The notes under the pieces were generated by a model. It did no database searches. It had not been told where the DNA came from and saw only the letters and a list, made by a program, of their open reading frames with translations. Source: Hymenobacter armeniacus (GTDB lineage Bacteria > Bacteroidota > Bacteroidia > Cytophagales > Hymenobacteraceae). Taken from it: DNA of 64,000 bases. The translations under genes were made by a program, and so were the position numbers. Location of the stretch: the NCBI RefSeq assembly GCF_014699055.1, contig NZ_JACXAC010000002.1, positions 248,001-312,000 on the forward strand, written 5' to 3'. Below, piece after piece: positions 26,771-34,379 of this stretch (positions are counted from its first letter, which is position 1; the number at the start of each line of letters is the position of its first letter).

Positions 26771-26881
26771 GGGGCGGGAAATGGGTTGAACGGCGCAAAG
26801 AAGCGACCCGGCCGCGGCCGCACTGTTCTGTAGTTACCCGCCCGCCGCCCCGCCGGCGCCAGGTACCCGCGCCGGCTCGGG

Positions 26882-27568
26882 TTAGTTGAGGCGCTCCAGG
26901 TGCCAGGTGCCCAGGGGCGGGCCATCGGGCGCGGGGCCCTGGGCGGGGGCTAGCCGCAAGGGTGTCACCACGCCGGCCGGCAGCGTGGGCTGGTCGGGCG
27001 CGGTGAAGGTGGGGCCGCTGTCGGTGCCGGCGTCGTAGGCGCGGGCGGGCAGGTGGCGCTGCGTGGCCCACTGGCCGGTGGCGTCGAGCAGGTTTTCGTC
27101 TTCGAGGGCCACAAACCAGTCCGGGCTGGGCGCTATCATCGTCACCAGGCTCAGGCGCGGGTGGGCAGCGTCGAGGCGAATGGTGTCGGAAACGCTGCCC
27201 GGAGAGTTGAAGTAAGGCGCTTCCAGCAGCCGAAACGCGGCCCCACTGCTTTGCAGGGCGTTTATCTCGGCCCGTAGCGCCGTGTTGTTGCCGCGCTCGG
27301 CCATGTTTTTGATGCCGAGACTGGCCGGTTGGCCCGACCGGAACAACAGCGCATCGGCCCGGTGCGAAGCCCCGATAACATTCGAAAAGTGCGCCCCGGC
27401 CGGAAAGTTGGCGTGGGTGCCGGCGCTCCAGGTGGCCTCGAATGTGACGCGATAAAGAGCTGACCCTATTGCCGGCGCGGGCAATGTTTCCTCGGTGTCA
27501 GGGGCTGTGGAGCAGGCGGCCAGCCCGACGGCAAACAGCAGCGAAAGGCGATGGAGCGAACGAGGCAT
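26882..27568 (-). CDS. Spondin-N-domain lipoprotein
   Basis: A 228-residue protein with lipobox VGLAAC (Cys about residue 19). The mature part follows the spondin_N pattern: YRVTFEATWSAGTHANFPAG, HFSNVIGASHR, then PDWFVALEDENLLD and YDAGTDSGPTFTAPD. In animals this domain mediates matrix binding; bacterial copies are surface lipoproteins with no proven role. The DAGTD motif, usually metal binding, is intact. It lies 111 bp upstream of the GH28 gene on the same strand. Confidence 0.85.
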   Translation of the reverse strand: MPRSLHRLSLLFAVGLAACSTAPDTEETLPAPAIGSALYRVTFEATWSAGTHANFPAGAHFSNVIGASHRADALLFRSGQPASLGIKNMAERGNNTALRAEINALQSSGAAFRLLEAPYFNSPGSVSDTIRLDAAHPRLSLVTMIAPSPDWFVALEDENLLDATGQWATQRHLPARAYDAGTDSGPTFTAPDQPTLPAGVVTPLRLAPAQGPAPDGPPLGTWHLERLN

Positions 27569-27759
27569 GGCACAAAAAGAATAAAGAGCCCGGGGTATCT
27601 GCCGGGCCAGACGCTGGCTATGTACTGCCCTTACAGGTTCAACGGTTTTTATGGCAGAGCAGCCGGGGCTGGTAGAAATGCCCCCGGACCGTCAACCTTC
27701 CCGCCACCGCCGCAGCCGCCGGCTTTCTGCGGCCTTTTCCCCAATGCCGGTACCACGCA

Positions 27760-27799
27760 AAACGGCCCGGAAACGCAGGGTTTCCGGGCCGTTTTTTTA
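27760..27799 (-). terminator. Terminator of the pore-forming-toxin-like gene
   Basis: AAACGGCCCGGAAA (27760-27773) pairs with TTTCCGGGCCGTTT (27781-27794). It lies just downstream of the minus-strand gene ending at 27814. Confidence 0.75.
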
Positions 27800-27813
27800 G
27801 GCAAGGGGCAGGG

Positions 27814-28677
27814 TTAAGCTTCCACGCCTTCGGCGGCTACGGCCAGGATGGGGCTCATCGAAGCGTCGGCCACCGGCTCCAGCGCCTGCGGGGCCGCGGC
27901 CTTAGCGCTGGCGGCCGAGCTGCGCAGGGGGTATTGCTTGGCCGTGACGCCCACGCTGACGCCCTGGCTGCCCTGGAACACGCCGGTGGCCTGCGTCGTG
28001 ACGCCGCCCGACACGATGGAGTAGCCCGAGGTGTCGATGATGTTGTGGTCGAGGCAGTCCTGAAACACGGACTGAATGGGGATGAACCACAGCCAGTGGC
28101 CGTTCACCTTGTCGTTGTTCCAGATGGCCACGCTGCCCTGCAGCAGCACCGCTTGCGTGAAATTGACGTCGTAGCTCTGCGTCGAAATCACCATGTCGGC
28201 CTTCACCGAGCTGTTCGCCGGCACGTTGATGGGCGAGTTCACGCTCCAGGTCTGCGTGTTGGTCTTGGTCTGGCCCTGGGTGGACGACAGCCCCAGGGTG
28301 ACGGTGACTTTCTGCGAGCTGGAGGCCACGGCCGGCACGCCTTCGGTGGCCGATATCTCAATGCCCACCGACAGCGACTCGGTGATGGACCAGGTGAAGG
28401 ACTGCTGCGAGGTTTGGGTTTCCTGGAAGGTGTTTTGCTGCTGCACGCTCGTGCCGTTGTCGTACCACAGTTGGTAGGCCACTTCCGAGCCTCCCACCGG
28501 CGGGGTGTTGCTGGTGTACACAATGTCCTGCACCTGCACGTTGGTCTGGTACTGGTGGTAGTTGTCGAGGAAGCTCTGGCTGCCGTAGTTGGTGCTGGCC
28601 GTAAACCGGCAGCTCGTGCCGTGCTGGCTCGAATACCAGTTGCCCCAGGCGTCGGTGATTTGCTGTAGGGAGTTCAT
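27814..28677 (-). CDS. Aerolysin/ETX-MTX2-like beta-pore-forming protein
   Basis: A 287-residue protein without a signal peptide. The N-terminal 50 residues hold a helical start (LQQITDAWGNWYSSQHG). The bulk is Ser/Thr/Gln-rich long beta strands: QTSQQSFTWSITESLSVGI, SSSQKVTVTLGLSST, INVPANSSVKADMVISTQSY and DVNFTQAVLLQGSVAIW. The alternating polar/hydrophobic TxxxS strands flanking a putative membrane-insertion loop (EISATEGVPAVASS) are the signature of ETX/MTX2 and aerolysin-like toxins. The last 40 residues are an Ala-rich tail. How it leaves the cell is unknown. It may instead be an intracellular effector. Confidence 0.7.
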   Translation of the reverse strand: MNSLQQITDAWGNWYSSQHGTSCRFTASTNYGSQSFLDNYHQYQTNVQVQDIVYTSNTPPVGGSEVAYQLWYDNGTSVQQQNTFQETQTSQQSFTWSITESLSVGIEISATEGVPAVASSSQKVTVTLGLSSTQGQTKTNTQTWSVNSPINVPANSSVKADMVISTQSYDVNFTQAVLLQGSVAIWNNDKVNGHWLWFIPIQSVFQDCLDHNIIDTSGYSIVSGGVTTQATGVFQGSQGVSVGVTAKQYPLRSSAASAKAAAPQALEPVADASMSPILAVAAEGVEA

Positions 28678-29008
28678 GCGCTGTGCTGTGTAGAAAGGTG
28701 AGAAATTAGGTAATTGTCTTTCGATATGGCAAAGTAAATTGCTGATATACAGAGGTGATTAACGTAGAAATACCCACTTTTGAAAATGGGGTAATTCTAC
28801 CTGCCGGGCGGCGGGTGGCCCCACCGGCCCCGCCCCGAAGCAGGGCGCCCAGGCCGCGCAGGCTCGGAAAGCCCGGCCTACTGCTGTCGGAGCATTTCGT
28901 GAAATAATGTTCAGATAAGAAGGTTACCTTGTGCTGGAAATACCACCGGTTTCCTACTCCACCTCCTGTGGAGCGCGCCGGGGCATCACCGGGCATCCTA
29001 GCGAGCTT
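28678..29008. other. Intergenic region between divergent genes
   Basis: 331 bp between the pore-forming-protein gene (minus) and a lipoprotein gene (plus). AT-rich near the former, GC-rich near the latter. It contains one imperfect palindrome (28764-28800). I see no further gene. Confidence 0.45.
28764..28800. promoter_or_regulatory. Imperfect palindrome upstream of the toxin-like gene
   Basis: GTAGAAATACCCACTTTT is nearly the reverse complement of GAAAATGGGGTAATTCTAC. It lies 87-123 bp upstream of the minus-strand start codon, a position suitable for an operator. Its role is inferred from position only. Confidence 0.3.
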
Positions 29009-29482
29009 ATGCACTACTCCTTCTTACTCCTGCTCGGCGGCTGTGCGCTGCTGGCCGGCTGCGGCGCCGATGAAAAGCCGAGCCTTCCCGTGCCCGCCGC
29101 CGGCGACAACCGGAGTATCCTCCGCTACCAAATCAACGGGCAAACTTTCGAGGAAGAGGCCCGGGTGAGCTATCAGCCCGCCGCCCCGCCCACGCGCCCC
29201 TTCGACGTGCTCAACGTGGAGGCCGGCGATTCGTCCCGGGCTTCGAGCGGCGCCTACGTGCTGGTGGCCTTTCTCAAAAGCGCCGGCCGGCCCGACAGCA
29301 ACTACGGCGTGGTGTCCATTCGCTACCGCAACCCGACCATCCAGCTCGGGTGGGGCATCAGCCCGCGCGGCACCCTGGCCCAGTGGAACGGCGGCTGGCG
29401 CGGCTCGTTTAGCGGCCCCGCCACCGACCAGCTGAGCGGCCCCCGGGTGGCCATCGAAGGCGAGTTCATAAACGTGCGCTGA
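29009..29482 (+). CDS. Lipoprotein of unknown function
   Basis: A 157-residue protein with lipoprotein signal LLGGCALLAGC (Cys about residue 18), then about 110 residues in a likely beta-sandwich: SILRYQINGQTFEEEARVSY, AYVLVAFLKSAG, IQLGWGISPRGTLAQWNGGW. It resembles the small DUF-type lipoproteins common in Bacteroidota, which bind or display unknown ligands at the cell surface. ATG 29009 begins the signal. A decayed copy of the 35866-gene tail lies just behind it. Confidence 0.65.
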   Translation: MHYSFLLLLGGCALLAGCGADEKPSLPVPAAGDNRSILRYQINGQTFEEEARVSYQPAAPPTRPFDVLNVEAGDSSRASSGAYVLVAFLKSAGRPDSNYGVVSIRYRNPTIQLGWGISPRGTLAQWNGGWRGSFSGPATDQLSGPRVAIEGEFINVR

Positions 29483-29545
29483 GGCGCCGCGCGGCCGAAA
29501 AGCAAGCGGCTACGCTTTCCTGCCCACGGCTCCCGGCCCGTTTCG

Positions 29546-29616
29546 CTACCCCCAAGCTCATCGTCCTCGGCGGGGGCGGCTCCAAAGACGACCCCGCCGC
29601 GAAGCTGGCCGCCTAA
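29546..29616 (+). pseudogene. Decayed 3' fragment of the 35866 gene family (copy A)
   Basis: Reads PKLIVLGGGGSKDDPAAKLAA and stop, matching the last 20 or so residues of the intact gene at 35866-36573 (KLIVLGGGGPQDDPDAKRPA). The bases after the stop (AAGCCGCGAGCGAAACG) and the terminator are also conserved. The rest of the gene is missing. Confidence 0.8.
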
Positions 29617-29632
29617 GCCGCGAGCGAAACGC

Positions 29633-29663
29633 AAAGCCCCGCCAGTTGCTGGCGGGGCTTTTT
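29633..29663 (+). terminator. Terminator of repeat copy A
   Basis: Stem AAAGCCCCGCCAG / CTGGCGGGGCTTT with T-run. Sequence and spacing are the same as the terminator behind the intact gene at 36588-36622. Confidence 0.8.
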
Positions 29664-29743
29664 GGGTGGGTAAGCGGTGGGCGCTCCCTTCTTCATCTGG
29701 GGCTTCGCCGTCGTAGTGCCTTCACAGACGTAGACGCGCAGGG

Positions 29744-30155
29744 CTAAGGCCAAAACACGTCTAGGAACCCTGCTAATGATATCACTGGTACCAAAGGAAA
29801 TTCGATGGCCTGCAACACCTGAAAATGACGGTCGTTGGTGACGAGAAATTCGGCGCCGGCAGCAATGGCTACGTCCACGAACTTATTGTCGTCGCCATCG
29901 GCCGTGATGAGTTGCCAGTTATAGATAGGCTTCCTGAAAATGCGTATTGGGGGCCACCATGAGAATGGTAAGTACCAAGTTGGCGGTGGCGGCCGAGTAA
30001 TGCTTGGTTAGCTGTTCCTCGTATTCGGTCAGAATTTCGTTGCTGACCACCCATTCAAACGCCTCGGCTTCGAATAACCGGTAAAGCCGGTAGTAGGGGC
30101 TGCGCGGGGAGATGGACGCCAGCAGGCAGTTGGTGTCGACGACGACCCGGCGCAT
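29744..30155 (-). pseudogene. PIN-domain toxin (VapC-like), frameshifted
   Basis: It starts MRRVVVDTNCLLASISPRSP, the Asp-rich first strand of a PIN RNase, and runs to NTHFQEAY. There a single extra base near 29922-29926 shifts the frame and gives a stop at 29919. In the next frame the protein continues as YNWQLITADGDDNKFVDVAI, then AEFLVTNDRHFQVLQAI, restoring the missing acidic residues and ending at 29744, for about 137 residues in all. This is the usual length of the PIN-family toxins of COG1569. Either the toxin is inactivated or the base is a sequencing error. Its ATG overlaps the antitoxin stop (TGATG). Confidence 0.82.
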
Positions 30156-30376
30156 CAGGACGCCTGATGGAGCAAGCGGTCGAAATCATCGGGAGTGTAG
30201 CCCCGCTCGTCGCTGGCGCGGGTGGCTTCCTGCTGCAACCGGGCCGAATAGTGGCGCACCAGCACCCGCTTCAACTCCAGTACCTGGGCATCGGTCATGC
30301 CGTGGCCAAACAGCCGAAGCAGGCTGATTTGAAGCTCATTCAGCGGTGTAGCAGGGGCGGTGGATTGGAACGACAT
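30155..30376 (-). CDS. Antitoxin partner of the PIN toxin
   Basis: A 73-residue protein with helical segments ELQISLLRLFGHGMTDAQVL, ELKRVLVRHYSARLQQEATR and GYTPDDFDRLLHQAS. It overlaps the toxin start by one base, the standard translational coupling of type II toxin-antitoxin pairs. This pattern (a helical protein with KRVLVRHY followed by a C-terminal toxin-binding peptide) is common next to COG1569 PIN toxins. A TATCTTTG -7 box lies 70 bp upstream, inside a repeat shared with 32416-32666. Confidence 0.75.
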   Translation of the reverse strand: MSFQSTAPATPLNELQISLLRLFGHGMTDAQVLELKRVLVRHYSARLQQEATRASDERGYTPDDFDRLLHQAS

Positions 30377-30445
30377 GGGAAAAGCGTTTCGGTGAAAACG
30401 GCTTGGGCAACTAGGAAGTTCTTGGGCAGGTGGCTAGGTGCTGTT

Positions 30446-30453
30446 CAAAGATA
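30446..30453 (-). promoter_or_regulatory. -7 box of the toxin-antitoxin pair
   Basis: TATCTTTG on the minus strand, fitting TAnnTTTG, about 70 bp before the antitoxin start. The same box with the same flanks precedes the small gene at 32170-32379. Confidence 0.5.
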
Positions 30454-30592
30454 GAAAACGGCCTACGAAAACTCGCCCACCAAACACGAGGTGTGGCTGC
30501 GTTTCCAAGGCTATACCAAGTTCACCGTCCTCGGCGGCGGCTCCAAAAATGACCCCGCCGCGAAGCTGGCCGCCTAAGCCGCGAGCGAAACG

Positions 30593-30630
30593 AAAAGCCC
30601 CGCCAGTTGCTGTCTGGTGGGGCTTTTTTT
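30593..30630 (+). terminator. Terminator of repeat copy B
   Basis: AAAAGCCCCGCCAG with a slightly decayed right arm (TCTGGTGGGGCTTTTTTT). It is the counterpart of the other three tail terminators. Confidence 0.65.
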
Positions 30631-30824
30631 GTGGGGCGTTTCGTTCGTTAACAAGTGTGATAATACTATAATTTTATACTATCACTGTGTCACTGAATCA
30701 AGCTCAAAGGATATAAGCCGTCACAGGAGGAATGCACGTCAGGTTACTACCTGCCCATTTTTGCTTCTTTCCCAAACAGCTACATTAATACAATGCTTTA
30801 GTTTTGATGCAAACCTTCCTTTTT

Positions 30825-32063
30825 ATGATAAAACAGCTATTACTACTCGCTCTAGTTGGAATAACTAGCGAAAGCGCAACTGCTCAATGGACCAACATCG
30901 GCCCAGGAGGACAGTCGCTTTCCTCCATCAGTTTCTATAACGCGAACACCGGCTACACCTGTGGGTCTGCCGGCAGTCTGTACCGTACCCGAGACGGCGG
31001 GGCCACCTGGACCTTGCTGCCGAACTTCACCACTTCCGGGTTGCTCAACCGCCTGCGGTCCGTGGCAATGGCCGACGCCACGAGCGTGCTCGTCATCTGG
31101 GAAACCCCCAGCCAGACCCAACCCACCGCTAGTTACTTAAGCATGAACAGCGGTGGCCTGTTTAATCTGCAAGACTACGGCTCCTATAACAACATGACGT
31201 TCCGCACGCCCAACATTGCCCTGCAAGTGGGAGGCGCCGGGACGTTGCGCTACAGCACGACCGGAGGGTTCCCGTGGCAGATAGTCCCTAGCGGAACGCA
31301 ACAAACGTTGCGCGATTGTGATTGCCCTACGCCCATTGATTGCTTCGTGGCGGGTGACAATGGCACGGTGCGCAAAAATGTATCGGGCAACCTATTTACT
31401 TGGCAAGCACTCAATAGCACCACTTCGGCTCAACTCAATGGTATTTTCTTCGATTCTCCAACCCGAGGCTACATCGTTGGCAACGGGGGCACGGCGCTGC
31501 GCACGGTTGATGGTGGTGTAACGTGGATTCCTCTGAACCTCGGGACAACCGTCAACCTCAACGATGTGCGCTTCTTGGATTCAGATGTGGGATTTATTGC
31601 TGGGGATTTCGGAACCGTTTTTGCGACAACCGACCGGGGGGTAACCTGGCGCCGCGAAGCCACCAACACATTTGAAAACCTGAATTGCATCACGTCTGTG
31701 GGCAATGCAGCTATTGCTAATAGCACTTGGATAGCAGGAGACGGAGGCACCGTGCTCAAACGTAGCGCGGTTACGTTGGGCAATCGGAGCACGGCAGCAA
31801 CTCGTGCATGGGAAGTGTACCCCAATCCTTTCTCAACGTCATTATCAATAGATGTACCTAACACAGCCGCCCAGCGTATTGAGTTAGTAATAGTCGATGC
31901 GGTGGGCCGCACGGTATTTACTCGAGAACTTTCCGGATTAGCAGGCCAGAAGGGGACTGCTGTAGCCTTGCCCACAACACTCAGTGAAGGAGTCTATGTA
32001 GCGCAACTGAAATTAGATGGGCAACTCGCACAAACTCATCAATTAATGAGGAGGCCTAATTAA
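30825..32063 (+). CDS. T9SS-exported beta-propeller (Ycf48/BNR-like) protein
   Basis: A 412-residue protein with signal peptide MIKQLLLLALVGITSESATAQ. It then has about six propeller blades of the Ycf48/BNR type, marked by repeated GxxYRTxDGGATW-like ends (GSLYRTRDGGATWTLL; GTALRTVDGGVTWIPL; GTVFATTDRGVTWRRE). The C-terminal 80 residues form a T9SS type A sorting domain beginning VYPNPFSTSLSIDVP and ending QLKLDGQLAQTHQLMRR. It should be secreted or cell-surface attached. A TAGTTTTG box at 30799-30806 favours ATG 30825 over 30807. GC content is visibly lower than in neighbouring genes, which suggests transfer. Confidence 0.85.
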   Translation: MIKQLLLLALVGITSESATAQWTNIGPGGQSLSSISFYNANTGYTCGSAGSLYRTRDGGATWTLLPNFTTSGLLNRLRSVAMADATSVLVIWETPSQTQPTASYLSMNSGGLFNLQDYGSYNNMTFRTPNIALQVGGAGTLRYSTTGGFPWQIVPSGTQQTLRDCDCPTPIDCFVAGDNGTVRKNVSGNLFTWQALNSTTSAQLNGIFFDSPTRGYIVGNGGTALRTVDGGVTWIPLNLGTTVNLNDVRFLDSDVGFIAGDFGTVFATTDRGVTWRREATNTFENLNCITSVGNAAIANSTWIAGDGGTVLKRSAVTLGNRSTAATRAWEVYPNPFSTSLSIDVPNTAAQRIELVIVDAVGRTVFTRELSGLAGQKGTAVALPTTLSEGVYVAQLKLDGQLAQTHQLMRRPN

Positions 32064-32104
32064 CATTAAATGCTGTTTAGTCAGAAGTTTTCTGAACGTG
32101 ATTA

Positions 32105-32161
32105 GCACGCACCACAAAAAAGCCTCGCCAGTGTCTGGCGAGGCTTTTTTGTGGTGCGTGC
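32105..32161. terminator. Long perfect bidirectional terminator
   Basis: 26-bp perfectly paired arms (32105-32130 and 32136-32161) with A/T runs, between the convergent T9SS propeller gene and the small minus-strand gene. Its core AAAAAAGCCTCGCCA recurs behind the NACHT gene. Confidence 0.85.
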
Positions 32162-32169
32162 TACGGGGC

Positions 32170-32379
32170 TTATTCGTCCGGCTGGCGCATGGGGGCTTGG
32201 CCGTTCTGGATGCGGGCCACCACGCTGGCTACGGATTGGTTGTATTCGGCTTCGCTGGCAAATACCGTGTGCGAAAAGGCTGGGGTGTCTTTGCGCGTCG
32301 CTTTCGGCGCAGTGCGCGGAGAAATGGCGGTAGTTGTTCGTTTTGCTACGGTAGAAGCCTTTTTGCGGAGCTCGGCCAT
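32170..32379 (-). CDS. Small basic protein of unknown function
   Basis: A 69-residue protein. The first 35 residues are rich in Lys, Arg, Thr and Ala (MAELRKKASTVAKRTTTAIS); the rest is helical with EAEYNQSVASVVARIQNGQ. There is no known family. Its upstream leader and TATCTTTG box are shared with the antitoxin gene at 30155, which supports expression. It could be a nucleic-acid-binding antitoxin-like protein without its partner; this is speculation from size and shared promoter only. Confidence 0.5.
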   Translation of the reverse strand: MAELRKKASTVAKRTTTAISPRTAPKATRKDTPAFSHTVFASEAEYNQSVASVVARIQNGQAPMRQPDE

Positions 32380-32480
32380 GAGAATGAGTCGTTAGTCGGC
32401 GAATAAGGCGCGGTGGCAAAGCGTTTCAATGAAAACGGGCCGGGCAGCGGGGGAGTTCGGGGAGGTGGCTGGGTGCTGTT

Positions 32481-32488
32481 CAAAGATA
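32481..32488 (-). promoter_or_regulatory. -7 box of the small gene 32170-32379
   Basis: TATCTTTG on the minus strand in the same sequence context as 30446-30453, about 100 bp before the start codon. Confidence 0.4.
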
Positions 32489-32630
32489 GAAAATGCCATG
32501 GGAGAACTCGCCTACCCAGCCCGCGGTGTGGCTGCGCTTCCAAGGCTACCCCCGGCTCCTCGTTCTGGGCGGAGGCCGGGCGGCCGATGCCCCCGCCGCG
32601 CCGCCAGGCGCCTAAGCCGCGAGCAAAACG

Positions 32631-32660
32631 AAAAGCCCCGCCGGCAGTTGGCGGGGCTTT
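32631..32660 (+). terminator. Terminator of repeat copy C
   Basis: AAAAGCCCCGCC with GGCGGGGCTTT and a short spacer. The T-run is partly lost. Confidence 0.6.
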
Positions 32661-32846
32661 GGGTGCCGTGAAAGCCGCTTCCGGGCCCGCTACCGGCGCA
32701 GCCACACTCCGTGTGGGCCCGCCGACTTACCGGCTGCGGTTGTTCACATACCGCGTTAGGGCAAAAATGGGAATGCCTTGTATTTTTGGTTGGCCATTGA
32801 AGTCCTTGCTTCAGTTCTTGTGTCCAATATCCACGCTTTTACCACT

Positions 32847-34220
32847 ATGAAGAAAAACTACGCCTGGAGCTGGCTGCTGCCGACCCTGCTCAGCCTGCCG
32901 CTGGCCGCCACGGCCCAATCGGTGGGCATTGGCACCACCACCCCCGACCCGAAGGCGGCCCTCGACATCTCGGCCACGGACAAGGGCCTGCTGGTGCCAC
33001 GCCTGACGGCGGCCCAGCGCACCGCCATCAGCAACCCGCCCGTGGGCTTGATGGTGTTCCAGACCGACGGCACCCAACCGGGCTTCTGGTACTACTTCGG
33101 CGGGGCCTGGACCAGCATTCCCAACGCCAGCACCAGCGGCGACAACCTGGGCAACCACACCGCCACCCAAACCCTCAACCTGAACAGCCAGCGCCTAACC
33201 GGGGCGGCTACCTTGTCGCTGGGCGACTCGACGGCCCAGGTGGAGCTCAGCGCCAACGTGCAAGACCCCAGCGCGGCCCTGCTGACGCGCAGCAAATCCA
33301 ACCGCCTCTTCAGCCGGGCCATGCTTTCCGGGTTCGGCCGGGGGCCTTATGGCCAGGACATCGACTACGCCGTGTGGGGCAACGCCTACCGCGCCGACGG
33401 CTGGGGCGGCATCTTTTCGGCGGGCAAACCCGGCGGGCCCTTCCGCTGGGTGGGGCTGGCCCAGCACCCCGGCTTCGTGGGCTCGGGTGGGGTCATCCGC
33501 ATCGTGGACGGCAGCCAGGGCGCGGGCAAGGTGCTCATGTCCGACGGCGTGGGCTACGGCACCTGGCAAAACCCCAAGGCCAACGCCAACTTCGACCTCG
33601 GCCCCTACTTCCTGGTGGGCAACGGCGGCAGCGTGGGCCTGCGCATCAGCAACACCGGCAACGTGGGCATCGGCCCCGACGCGCCGCGGGGCAAGCTCGA
33701 CGTGAACGGCGGCGGCGACGCCTACCTCGTGGACGACCCCAACAACGGCAGCAGCCAAAGCGTGTACCTGCCCGGCCACCTCTACCTGGCCCCCTACAGC
33801 GGCGGCAGCGGCACGGCCTACGTGCAGGCCCGCGTGCCCAGCCCCGGGGCCGGCACCAGCATCGGCCTGAACCTGCGCACCACCAACGCCGGCAACCTCG
33901 TGGAGGCCCTGGCGCTGAGCGCCAGCGGCGACGCCCGCTTCGCCGGCACCCTGGACCTGGGCCTGACCACGAGTTACACGGATTACACGCTCAACGGCAA
34001 CAGCTACGGCCAGTTTACCGCCAGCTGCCCCGCCGGCACCACCCTCGTGAGCGGGGGCGGGGGCCACCGCGACTTCAACAGCGCCCAGCAGGACATCACC
34101 GTCAACTTCAGCTCCCCGGACCCCAACGCGCCCAGCTCTACGTGGCTGCTGCGCGTGAGCAACAGCAGCGGCAGCGGGCGGGCCATTCGGGTGTACTGCA
34201 ACTGCGCCCGCATCCGGTAG
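32847..34220 (+). CDS. Secreted tail-fibre-like beta-structured protein
   Basis: A 457-residue protein with signal peptide to AATAQ, then SVGIGTTTPDPKAALDIS, the repeat opening seen in many Bacteroidota surface proteins that resemble phage tail fibres. Further copies are NTGNVGIGPDAPRGKLDVNG and similar. The middle is Gly/Asn/Ser-rich, with GTWQNPKANANFDLGPYFLV. The end has TASCPAGTTLVSGGGGHRDF, then CNCARIR, a small domain with Cys pairs. There is no T9SS domain, so it may leave by Sec and another route. Function unknown; adhesin or fibre is inference. Confidence 0.75.
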   Translation: MKKNYAWSWLLPTLLSLPLAATAQSVGIGTTTPDPKAALDISATDKGLLVPRLTAAQRTAISNPPVGLMVFQTDGTQPGFWYYFGGAWTSIPNASTSGDNLGNHTATQTLNLNSQRLTGAATLSLGDSTAQVELSANVQDPSAALLTRSKSNRLFSRAMLSGFGRGPYGQDIDYAVWGNAYRADGWGGIFSAGKPGGPFRWVGLAQHPGFVGSGGVIRIVDGSQGAGKVLMSDGVGYGTWQNPKANANFDLGPYFLVGNGGSVGLRISNTGNVGIGPDAPRGKLDVNGGGDAYLVDDPNNGSSQSVYLPGHLYLAPYSGGSGTAYVQARVPSPGAGTSIGLNLRTTNAGNLVEALALSASGDARFAGTLDLGLTTSYTDYTLNGNSYGQFTASCPAGTTLVSGGGGHRDFNSAQQDITVNFSSPDPNAPSSTWLLRVSNSSGSGRAIRVYCNCARIR

Positions 34221-34262
34221 AGGCGAGGGGGAAGGCCCAAGGCTTCGGCAGCTCACTTGCAC

Positions 34263-34350
34263 GTCATGCTGAGCTTGTCGAAGCAGCTCTACCGCTTCGC
34301 CTGGGCCGTTCAGCGAAGCGGTAGAGCTGCTTCGACAAGCTCAGCATGAC
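34263..34350. repeat. Perfect 38-bp-arm inverted repeat
   Basis: The left arm 34263-34300 (starting GTCATGCTGAGCTTGTCGAA) and right arm 34313-34350 are exact reverse complements around a 12-base loop. It lies between convergent genes and is the intact form of the degenerate element at 9756-9855. Confidence 0.9.
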
Positions 34351-34379
34351 CGCCTTTTTACTAGCCGGTGTCTGCGGCG

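Larger units (their letters stand above)
30382..30632. repeat. About 250-bp direct repeat, copy B (promoter segment + gene tail + terminator)
   Basis: The left about 75 bp (AAGCGTTTCGGTGAAAACGG up to TTCAAAGATAGAAAA) closely matches 32416-32491. The right part reads AYENSPTKHEVWLRFQGYTK, then FTVLGGG, and ends AAKLAA with a stop at 30577. It therefore matches the 3' end of the gene at 35866-36573, with the same post-stop sequence and terminator. Confidence 0.85.
32416..32666. repeat. About 250-bp direct repeat, copy C (promoter segment + gene tail + terminator)
   Basis: It matches copy B (30382-30632) over its whole length. The left segment ends TTCAAAGATAGAAAA. The tail reads ENSPTQPAVWLRFQGYPRLL, then VLGGG, with a stop at 32615 and a conserved post-stop sequence. 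More diverged than copies A and B. Confidence 0.82.
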
